A stretch of DNA of 27,667 nt. Source: Welwitschia mirabilis (Eukaryota; Gnetophyta; Gnetopsida; Welwitschiales). Below the pieces are notes generated by a model. The model was given only the letters and a program-made list of their open reading frames with translations. It was not told where the DNA came from and made no database searches. This document shows, in pieces, positions 18,371 to 27,667 of the stretch. Each line of letters begins with the position of its first letter. The stretch's first letter is position 1. The stretch is taken from assembly GCA_051453625.1 (NCBI GenBank), contig JBOZIK010000001.1, forward strand, positions 219,205,723 to 219,233,389, read 5' to 3'. The position numbers and the translations under genes are program-made.

Positions 18371-19540
18371 TTCATTATGTAACAAATGATTGATAACGAA
18401 TAAGTATTTATTACAAGCTATAGCTTAGGGATAGGACAAGTGACAAGGATTTACAAGGAAATGATAAGAAGTCAAAGGATGAAGATGTCAAATTCTTATT
18501 TTTTTAAAATTCTAACCATCATATTTTCTTTAATATCAATCATAGTTTTAAAATTTTCTAATTATTTTTGAGATCCCATTATAAATACAACCACTTACAT
18601 GGAAAAAAAGGGTAGTTAAGATTACTGATTTTACTTGAAATATTGTTTAAATTATTCTTGCACTTCAATTCCTTGTAATAAAGCTTGAGTTTAGTTTGAT
18701 TGTGCTACATATCCCATTTAGTTCCTCAACATGTATTCCATTTATTACTTCCTTATTAAAGTGCTACTGCAATATGCTTAAACTAGGTACCTTAGTTGGT
18801 TGTTTTGATTTTGTTGTTGTTTTATTTTATTTCATTGTTGTAACAAGTTTAAGTTAATACAAAAGTAACTTAGAACGTATAACATGAATTCATTGCATTC
18901 CCACTTTTTTTCATTATATTTTATAATGACTTTTCATGCATATAATTAGTTTAATACATGATGCATTTCATAATATGTGTTATTATCTATATTTTATTTC
19001 ATGACAAGTGATCCATTTACACTTTTATTAGGAAAATAATTTATGAGAGTTAATATCTTATACTAAAATGCATTGTTAATACAAAAATAGACTATTAATG
19101 TTATATACTCAAAATCATTCATTTTTCGTTCTAGGTGTGTGTGAATCTCGAAATCAAGTGTTACTTTTTACTTTTCAATTTGCAACAACATTTTAATTTA
19201 TTTTAAGTCATTTTTATTATTTAATTAGGAAAATCAATTAGTCATTTAGCTCAAGCTAACTTTATTATTTCAAATGCAAATTTGATAGCTTTCTTCAACA
19301 TGATATACTAATTTTTAATTACCTTAATTAGTTTCTTATCATTTTCTACTTTTTGATGCCATTATCAAGGAAGAATTACTGATTTGACATTATAGAGTAG
19401 GTTGAATAAATCACTTGTTTCCAAATTTTAAATTTTTTAATTTAAAAATTTACTTTAAAACTTGTAACAATTCTTTTCTTTTCTTTCTAAATTTTTCTAA
19501 GTTAGNNNNNNNNNNNNNNNNNNNNNNNNNNNNNNNNTAA
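18371..19540. other. AT-rich intergenic DNA with an A/T palindrome
   Basis: No gene is seen. At 19423-19451 AAATTTTAAATT, a T4 spacer and AATTTAAAAATTT form an almost perfect palindrome, of a kind common by chance in such AT-rich DNA. Confidence 0.35.
19506..19537. other. N run, 32 bases
   Basis: Assembly gap next to the T-rich tract. Confidence 0.95.
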
Positions 19541-19720
19541 CTTTTTGATCTGTACTATCCTTTATTTTCATTTTTATTTCGTAATTTTTCATTTCTTTTT
19601 TTATTTTTTCTTCCTTATTTTTATTTTGTTTATTTTTGTTTCTTACTTTTCATTTCATTCATTTTAATTGTATTATTTTTTATTATTTTATTTTTTTAAA
19701 AATTCAATATCTATAAAAGT
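19541..19720 (+). repeat. T-rich low-complexity tract
   Basis: About 180 bases made mostly of T with scattered TTTC, TTTA and TTTG. It follows a 32-N run. It is simple sequence, not a gene. Confidence 0.7.
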
Positions 19721-21690
19721 ATTTATTATTTTTGTTATTCCTAAGAGGTATAATACCAAGAACATTACAAACTTTTAAGAAAAAAGGACTTACAAATATT
19801 CTTGAAGGTACATGAAATGTTAAGGTGTGGCTAAGTATCCTAACCTTATATAATTCAATCGAAGAACTTGATCTGTTATTCCAAAAAATTAAAAAAGAAA
19901 AAAAAAATATTATAGCTTATTATTGCTAAGATATTCACTACAAATATTAAAAAAAAGATATATTTTTATTTCATGAATTCTCTTGTGCATTAAAAACAGA
20001 TATAGATGGTCAACATTTAGGAGAAATCTAATAAGAAATCAATATGAAATAAAGATTTGATTTCTTAATGTCTAATTTACACCTTAATCTAAAATGACAC
20101 AAGGGATAGCATCATTACTAGAATAAACTATCATTAAAACTATAAGGCCATAACAAGTTAGCATTAAATAACAAAATAACCTTAAGTTATTCTCCATAGA
20201 TGCTAGAACAGAATATTAATACTTAAAGCCTAAAGCATTAGAATCTAAACAAAAGGTTACTATTGAATACAAGTTACATAAGAAGGATCCAATTCTATCT
20301 TCTAATACCCCTTGTTGAAAGAAGGGCAAGGACCTCTCTTAAAATTATATAGAAATCCTTATCAGATTCCTATTCTAGTTAGAGAAGCCTTATAGAAAGG
20401 TTTTTTTGCACATCTAAGAAGTGGTTTAAACATACTTTATTTTAAACCTATTTGTACTTAAGAACCTCTTTTAACATTCTGAACATAGAGACTAGAAGTT
20501 AACCTTCCACTCATGATGAAGTGGTTGAAGATTTCAAACGCTATAATCTAATGATATCAACTAGAAGGACTATTTAATATCCATATTCGGGGCCATAATA
20601 TGTTATATAAATAAATAAAATTAAATAAAATAAATCTAGTAATTTAATTTAACCATTAAATCTCAACTCATCTTAAGAAGAAACTCTAGAAATACCCTCA
20701 TTAATATGGTGGACACCTAATTTGGAAAAGAAAATTAATAATAGTTTACTAGCATCCACTTCCCATACATTTTCCACTCAAGAAAAAACACTAACAAATA
20801 TAGAAAACATAGCCACTATGGAGATGTTAACTACTAGTTTATCAGTGGCTAATTTGAATCATAACCTTTAAGAAATTTATGCAAGTTATAAATAAGTTAT
20901 GAATAACTAGAATGGAAATTAAGTTACACTCTAGTAATACTTAACATAATATCTTAAATAGGAATAAATTAGCCCATCTATTTACCATTTTTAACTTAGA
21001 ATGTGAGTTTACCATTGCTTACAAATATAAATCAAAATGTTAACTATAATTTAAATTCTACTTGTTTAGAGACATCACCCATTATGAGGCCTCTCAAAGA
21101 ATTTTTTTTTATTTTTTTTCCTTTATTTACCTTAAGTTAAGAGCCTAATATTTAGAGAATAAATATCCCATAAATAATACCTATATTAGGATTAATTTTC
21201 AACTTGTTATAATGCCTTTGTAAAATTCTATACAAAACCTAGTATTAATGCCATAATAAAATATACTGATATAATTAGGATAGTGTAAACATGTAAAAAT
21301 TAACATTCTGATCAAGTTATTTAATCAATTTAGCTTGATATAAGATATTAAAATAACCATCTTATCATGAAATTATGTCTTTTATATTTTTTTAATATCA
21401 TCACCTTTCCATGATATTTTTAGGCTATTTATTGCATTCTAAAGAATATGCTAAAAGATAAAGATCATTCATATAAAAATGCTAGTGTTGTTGTCTAGGT
21501 CACTGGTGCTGCTAATCCTTTTAAGAAAAACATTTCAATTATTACATATTGAACTTTTCATGAAAAAAAAAAGTAAAATAAAGTTATGGACTTGATTAGA
21601 TTTCACATGAAAAATAACTGACATCCTTAGTGACATGTGGTAATGATGCAAAAAATACATAGCAGTGACATGCAATAGTTTTAAGTGATA
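19721..21690. other. AT-rich intergenic DNA, nothing recognised
   Basis: Both strands carry only short broken frames. I find no motif of a gene or element family. Confidence 0.5.
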
Positions 21691-22080
21691 TGATGTGAGA
21701 GATACATAGTAATATTAGTAGTTAATGGAAGAATCAGTGTCTAGAATTGATGTGTTAGATTCTTCATGATGATTTGCACCAAATGTAAAAAGACAAAGAC
21801 TCTACCTTAAGCTACATGATAATATTTATAACAACCCACCTAATACTACAAACCAAAGGATTCCAACTATCCTTTATCTCATACTCATATATAAAAAGGC
21901 CTTGAGCCCTTATTGTAAAGGATTCTTTGGTTGATGAAGTAATATAAATATTTGGAGTATCTCAGTCAATATGGACTTTTAAGTACCTTCTTTGGGAGTG
22001 AACTTGTTTTAAGACTAGCTTAAGAAGCCATACCAGTATCTTTTTCTTTCCTAGATGTAATGTGTTTTTCTAATTTAAAA
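21691..22080 (+). mobile_element. LTR-like fragment with TATA box
   Basis: TATATAAAAAGG (TATA at 21888-21895) is followed by CCTTGAGCCCTTATTGTAAAG, TTGGTTGATGAAGTAATATA and a pyrimidine-rich stretch. This is the layout of a plant copia LTR U3-R-U5 junction. No matching second LTR, primer-binding site or pol was found, so it is probably a solo or eroded LTR. A lost gene promoter is an alternative. Confidence 0.35.
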
Positions 22081-25040
22081 CATAGTACTTGTTTACTTTT
22101 GATTTAATTGCAAATAAGTGTGTACTTATAATAATTAAGTTAAGACTATATTATTAAGTTATATTATTAACTAAGTGAATTTCATAAGTTAATTACTTTA
22201 TGTCACTTTTATTTAATGGATTTTAAGTACTATAGGTCTTTATATTTCATACTTATTAAAGGCTTATTAAGAACCAAGTGACTATTGAATTTATTAATCC
22301 TTATATGGTAAATGAAATCATGTAACCATGACCCATGCCATCATGAGTTGATAGTTTAAGTTATGTTTAAGGGATTCAGAAGAGATCATTGGAATGAAGG
22401 ATTGTTGGAGGACAAATTATGCTAACCTTTAAAGCTCATTTACTTCCCTACCTCTCTAATCAAATTTTCATCACCTTTCTCATACTCTTGATTTTCCCTT
22501 ATGTTTGAATAGTATTACAAGTTTAGAAAAATTTATGTAAATTCTATTAAATTACCCCAATTATTCTTATGGAAGAATGATATTGGACGTTCACCTAGTT
22601 TAACTCAATTTGATTATACTACATAATAAATAGATTTTAGCAACATTGCAAGGGATAATGATATCGGCACAATTTTACTTTCTTATAAATTTTTAGTTTA
22701 GTTTAGTTTTTCTAGTGGTTGGTACTTATCCACTATAGTGAAACCCAAACTAGGCCTTTTTATTTTAATTTTGTATGTTTATTTTCTTTGTTTTCTTTTT
22801 GTAATAAATANNNNNNNNNNNNNNNNNNNNNNNNNNNNNNNNNNNNNNNNNNNNNNNNNNNNNNNNNNNNNNNNNNNNNTGAAATATATTTCACATCCAA
22901 TATTTTGTATTACAAGTTTAACAAATTTTGTATAGGTTGTAATCAAAATAAGATAAAAAACTAATATTGAGCTTTTGTGATTTTATTTTAAGCAAATTTT
23001 ATTTCGATAGTTAAACTTTCTATTTTTATTCTATAATTTTTTATTAAAAAAATCTAAAAAAGAAAAAAATTTATGATTTATTTTGCTTTAGAATCTATTT
23101 TGAGTGCACTATCATTTCAATTTCTATTATGTTTTTCTATAACCCTATTGCTCCAAACATTTTTCATGAACTTTATGAACCTTTACCTTTTTCTTGACAT
23201 TATAACTCATGAACATATTAGTGCCACCATCTTCCCTGACTAGTGCTGATGGCTCTTTTGTAAAAAACTTTTTCAAGTTTTTCTTGAGACCTCTGTGAAC
23301 CTTTAAAAAACCTTTTGTCTTTTAGGTCTTGTTTGAAACTTGCTTAAAACTTAAATGTATTAGATCAAAGATGAACTAAGATGCCTAATTATAATTTTTT
23401 AAAATAAAGATATGGACCCCAATATCAAAAGTAATGAAAATTAAAGAATTCTATATGAAAACCCCTGGGGATGATGCTTAATGAGAACAAGCTTCCATCT
23501 CCCAACAAAATGAGAACATTTAATCTAGGTTTTGACATGTTTAAAATAATAATATACCCTAGTAAAAGAAAGAATTATCAAATGAACTAAATGCTTAATA
23601 CCTTAGTTAATGAGCAAATCAAAATACTAGCCAAAACATATTACAAAACAAAAATAACCCCCATCCTCACTCCCCTTAGTAAACCCTTCATGAAAACCTA
23701 TAATCTTAATGCTTAGGAACCTTGCATTCATAATACAACCATTGAAAATATAAAATTTATAACTCAAACCACCTACCATTTAGTTATTACCTCATTTTCA
23801 TGGCTTGAAATTAGAGAATCCTCACCTGCATCTCAAAGAATCTAAGTGTGTGCTTTTTATTATAATTCAATATCCCAACATCTATGATAGAATTATACTC
23901 ACTCTATTTTCATTCTTCCTAAAGAAAAAGGATAAATCTTGGTTCTACATCCTTAAGCCCTTATCCATTAGAATCTAATCTAATTTAAACAAATCATTTA
24001 TTTTAAAGTTATTTTCAAATCATAAAACAAATTCTTTAAGATGAAAGATAATGAATTATTAATAAAAAGATCATGAAACATTCTCTTAAGCCTTAGATAG
24101 ATTTGAGGACTTACTTTGTAATGTTCATAAGATGGATTTAAGCCAAGAAGATCAGTTCACTTATTTTATAAGGGGCTATCTATAAAAAATGGATAGTTAC
24201 TTAAGATAATGAGTAGGGATCGTTTTCTTAGTTTTCAACTAGATGAAGTATGGGATTACCTTGAAACTATATCAAAAAGCTTTAGAAATTGAAAAAAACC
24301 AAGTGGACCATCTAGATTCCATCATTTTGTTAGATCCATTAGTGTGTTTAAAGTGTAGAATAATTTAAATGTCAACAATCGGATAGACAAGTTGATGAGA
24401 AGAGTAGAATATCTAGCCACCTCATCTACACCTTTAACCATTGGACCTGAATGTCTAACTTGCCACATAGAATCACATTAAGCAATTACCCTATTTTAAA
24501 ACATAATAGAATCAAATATTAATGCAATAGGACATGAATGAAAAAAATTAAAAATATGACTCCTATTCCAATACTTACAATCCTAAATGAAGGAATCATC
24601 CCAATTTTCCCTGAAAATAAGATAACTCATATAACAAAAATTACAATAACCAATTAAGAAATTTATTTCCTTTATCATATTTCCATTCCTTTCCATCAAA
24701 TCACCAAAGACTTTCTTCCTCTAGATCATTAAAGAAATCGTTAAGGAAAATTATTAAAACCCAAATTTAAATTATCCATAAATATAAACAAACTCTTAAG
24801 TAACATTTCTTTTTCTTAGGTAACATTGAACAAACCACCTAAAATCACACATAGATTATTGAGGATCAATTTGAACTTAGAGGGGAGGGTAAATGAGTTT
24901 TATCAAATAAAACTAAAACCAAATAATAGAATGAAAATGCACAATAGAAGACCTTACCAAGATAGTATGGTTCTCCAACTTGGATACACTCATACATGAA
25001 GGTTAGATTCTACTTACACCTTTAGATATTCTTAACCTAT
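22081..25040. other. AT-rich intergenic DNA, no gene recognised
   Basis: It contains a 69-N run at 22811-22879. Frames across it owe their length to the N bases. A minus-strand open piece of under 60 codons at about 23150-23310 is Lys-rich but matches no family that I know. Confidence 0.5.
22811..22879. other. N run, 69 bases
   Basis: Assembly gap in T-rich intergenic DNA. Frames across it are artefacts. Confidence 0.95.
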
Positions 25041-25157
25041 AAGAAAATAGTGGTTTTCTAGCACATTATCAACCTTACATCAGATGAGAGTCTCCTTGCA
25101 AAGTAGCACTCTTTCCTCCTTAAGAGAATAATGGTTTTCTAACTCACTAATAACCTT
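25041..25157 (+). repeat. Diverged direct repeat of about 37 bp, period 81
   Basis: AAGAAAATAGTGGTTTTCTA...ATCAACCTTA at 25041-25077 recurs as AAGAGAATAATGGTTTTCTA...ATAACCTT at 25122-25157. It is not coding. Confidence 0.6.
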
Positions 25158-25689
25158 GTAAAAAATAAGTGCCTAAAATCACAATACGAAATACACACCC
25201 CTACAAGGAATGCCTTATAAAATATTTGAGTATTTAAGAAAATGGACTTTACAACAATATTCAACCATAAGATAGTCCACAATGAGTAGACAAAAATACA
25301 ACATAATAACAAGCCTAATGATATTACTTTTATAAAGAATTTAATCTCCTTGATGTTGGTGTTTTTATTGTTACAAGTATGAATGAAAAAAATGACATTA
25401 ATAAAGAACCAAATCCAAAAGATAAAATAATGTTGACTCCTTGCTAATGAATCCTTTGATTTCTTCATGATAGATTTCTTTACTTGTGCTTACCAAGATC
25501 TATAAATCCCTTAATTTAATAAAGTGCCAAAATTGTATTTTTTTTTAATTTATATTATTGAGGCTTTATAACATTGAGAAGATTTAGCTATTTGAGCTAG
25601 GAATGTAGCTATTTTAATCTATAACCACCATGTAATGGATAGCTAATTTCTATGCTTCAGACACATAACTTTATTTTTAATTAACATGA

Positions 25690-26256
25690 ACTTTAGTTTA
25701 AGATGTTTTGAATTTTGTAGATGTCTTTACTCAAGACATATTCATTTTTGTATACATTTTCTTTTTAGACATCTATACTTTTGTAGATGTCTTAGATCAA
25801 TTTACCCATATTTTAATGAAATTAACACTATAGTATCATTAGCCCTTAGTGATCATGAATTCACTATGTACAAGTTGATAGCTCATCTAAAATATAAGAT
25901 ATTAGTCAAAAACAAAAATTGACTTTGTTACCTGTTTTAGCTCAATATAGATGTCTTCAATTTTATAAAAATATTCATCTATGTTAGGTGTAACTTTTAG
26001 TTTAGTCATCTTAAATTAAGCAGACATCTTTTGTCCTGTCACTAAATTCTAGTACTTTTAAGATGTCTTCAGATTTTCAGACATCTTTACTTAAGACGTA
26101 TTCAATTTTCTAGATGTCTTTAAACTATTGATTTGGTAGTTTAGCATCTGATTCTATTCATAGGATGTTTCATCTAAAGATCTATCATGATCTAGTATCT
26201 TATCAAGGTTTGATATTATTTGATAAGTGGAATAATTGAAACTAGATTTTCTAACA
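25690..26256 (-). mobile_element. LTR of a minus-strand Ty1-copia relic (far boundary unresolved)
   Basis: Read on the minus strand, a polypurine tract (26270-26257) is followed directly by TGTTAGAAAATC, starting at 26256. This is the standard 5' end of a plant copia LTR and lies 0.8 kb beyond the RNase H remnant on the same strand. The LTR extends leftwards at least through the octamer array to about 25.7 kb; its other end was not found. The 78-codon plus frame at 25686-25922 lies inside it and is not a gene. Confidence 0.55.
25719..26119. repeat. Two-strand array of the octamer AGATGTCT / AGACATCT in the copia LTR
   Basis: AGATGTCT starts at 25719, 25785, 25949, 26061 and 26112. Its reverse complement AGACATCT starts at 25767, 26022 and 26079. 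Eight exact copies in 401 bases is far above chance (about 0.01 expected at equal base composition). The pair at 26060-26068 and 26079-26087 forms a perfect 9-bp stem with a 10-base loop. Flanks are partly shared too: TTTACTCAAGACATATTCA and TTTACTTAAGACGTATTCA. Copies at 26851 and 26884 lie beyond the LTR. Confidence 0.85.
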
Positions 26257-26270
26257 ATATTTCCCTTTTT
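26257..26270 (-). other. Polypurine tract of the minus-strand copia relic
   Basis: On the minus strand AAAAAGGGAAATAT directly precedes the LTR start TGTTAG. This tract primes plus-strand DNA synthesis in LTR retrotransposons. A CATC lies just before it, as is usual in this family. Confidence 0.6.
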
Positions 26271-27071
26271 GATGATTTTTAAAACTTTGCAAATCTTGTT
26301 AGTTCAATCTCATCTAAATAATTAAAATTAGACATTTTTATTCTAGAGAAATGCACATAATTACTAGTTGTAATAATCATGATATATACTACTCAAAATA
26401 AGATGAAAGCATATAGACATATACCCTTGAAGAATAAAAATGCATAATCAACCACTTGAAAATAAAATCACATAGATATAACTCTAGAAAAATTAGAAAC
26501 ATTTAATAAGATGTTAATGAGATATACTAATGGAAATATACTATCATCATATAAAAGCATTTTAATCACCATATAATCATAACCAGAATACTACATAGAT
26601 AAAAACATGCTAATTATTTGACAATAGTTTAACTGAATGCCATTATCACCACTTTCAATTTATCAATGATTAGTTAACACTTATCCTTTTGTTTAGACAA
26701 TAGAAAAAAGGAATCGAAATTCAAGATTCTAAAGCTTCCCCTACACATATGCCTCCATAGAAGTCTGATACAAACTAGTGTTCTACTATTTTATTACTTT
26801 CTTTATTTTTTTCCTACTAACAGTACATGTTAAGATATCTAAAATTCTTAAGATGTCTTGTTGAGAGATGCCTACAAAGGTTGAGACATCTCCAATAAAA
26901 GTTCCAAAATTTTTGAAAAGATTTATAACTCATGCAATCATAGTGATAATTTAAAAAGAATATTAAGCGTATAATATAACTTTAACTAAACTTACTACTT
27001 CTAATTTCAATCTCAACTCATAGGATAAATATAATGTAAAGTTGAGAATTTAAAAGATATTACCTAATCAC
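26271..27071 (-). other. Post-pol spacer of the copia relic
   Basis: About 800 bases lie between the RNase H stop and the polypurine tract. They carry no recognisable frame. Two further octamer copies (26851-26858 and 26884-26891, opposite orientation) lie here. The length is more like the SIRE/Maximus lineage, or reflects a later insertion. Confidence 0.4.
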
Positions 27072-27667
27072 TTATCTAATTGGATAAGGCCTAACCCTTA
27101 TGTTCCTACACAACTTAACATATATTTCAGTGCCTAGAGATTTTGTAAATGCATCTGTATGTTGATCATTCGTATCGATATATTTCATTGTAATATCTCT
27201 ATTATAAACATGTTCTTTGAGAAAGTGATGCCAAATCTCAATGTGTTTGATTCTTGAGTGTTGTATCATATTCTTTGAAATATTAATGAAATTATTATTA
27301 TCATAATAAATAGGAATGTTGTTCATGAAGAGATCAAAATCTTTCATTATTTACTTCATCTATAGAAGTTATGCACAACAACTTCATGCAACAATATTCT
27401 TAGCTTTAGTTGTAGATAAGGAAGTTGAGTTCTATTTCTTACTACTCCAAGATATCAAGCATTATCTAAGTAAAAAGCATATTCCACTTATGATTATTTT
27501 GTCATCTTTATAACCTATCTAATCTACATCACAATACCCTATGAGATCAAGTGAGGATTCCTTTGAGTACCAAAGGCCCTAATTAGTAGTACACTTTAAA
27601 TAATGAAAAAATTCTTTTGACAGTTATAAGATGTGATTTTCTAGGACCACTTTTATGATGTGCATAA
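27072..27667 (-). pseudogene. Ty1-copia RT/RNase H C-terminus, broken and partial
   Basis: The minus strand shows the closing part of a copia polyprotein in order: GPRKSHLITVKRIF, HYLKCTTN, GLWYSKESSLDLIGYCDVD, CLISWSSKKQNS, YYDNNNFINISKN, QHSRIKHIEIWHHFLKEH and YIDTNDQHTDAFTKSL. It ends with TAA at 27072-27074. RNase H in this position removes RNA from the RNA-DNA hybrid. The copy is dead: at least seven in-frame stops lie upstream of the last 91 codons, there is a frameshift near a six-T run (about 27605-27611), and the usual catalytic Glu block (STAEAEY type) reads STTKAKN. It runs off the right edge, so reverse transcriptase, integrase and gag are not seen. Its orientation matches the polypurine tract and LTR to its left. 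Confidence 0.88.

Noticed and set aside
19423-19451. A/T palindrome as a functional hairpin
   Set aside because: Such palindromes are expected by chance in sequence this AT-rich.
25139-25468. Minus-strand frame of 109 codons, very hydrophobic
   Set aside because: Rich in Phe, Ile and Leu as expected from AT-rich DNA, with no recognisable domain, near retroelement sequence. It could be a decayed piece, but nothing supports a membrane protein.

Overview
The window looks like a flowering-plant (probably eudicot) nuclear chromosome. It is AT-rich, has one short-intron gene with canonical GT-AG junctions, and is mostly decayed retrotransposon DNA. It holds ten N runs, so it comes from a draft assembly. 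I cannot fix the species from the sequence.

Layout. Bases 1-659 (minus strand) are a broken DUF4283-type ORF, as found in plant LINE/zinc-knuckle retroelements. Bases ~836-5660 hold two copies of a long LTR-like repeat with an internal minisatellite and a tandem duplication. Bases 5660-7500 are gene-free and contain a tRNA-derived SINE-like signature and a 57-bp tandem duplication. Bases 7571-10402 hold three 3' ends (polypurine tract plus LTR) of one SIRE/Maximus-like Ty1-copia family, separated by 100-N gaps; only the third LTR is near full length (~1.3 kb).

Bases ~11.3-14.9 kb form a GC-richer genic island. Its one confident gene is a class I homeodomain-leucine zipper (HD-Zip I) transcription factor: 12702-13712, plus strand, three exons, 244 residues. 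It has a promoter-like region with GGCCCA motifs, a TATA-like box, upstream ORFs and an ABRE-like TGACGTGG. Just downstream lie coding-like open frames on both strands (13947-14918) that I cannot assign to a family; at least part is probably a decayed gene.

Bases 15-25.5 kb are AT-rich intergenic DNA with a second SINE-like signature, T-rich tracts and an LTR-like promoter near 21.9 kb. The right end is a minus-strand Ty1-copia relic: a stop-riddled RT/RNase H end at 27072-27667, a polypurine tract at 26257-26270, and an LTR starting TGTTAG at 26256. That LTR carries a dense two-strand array of the octamer AGATGTCT/AGACATCT.

I saw no operon-like or defence-like system. The most interesting signals are the octamer array in the copia LTR, the coding-like region beside the HD-Zip gene, the arrangement of N runs relative to duplicated sequence, and the matching transition-type stops in the LINE-like and copia relics.
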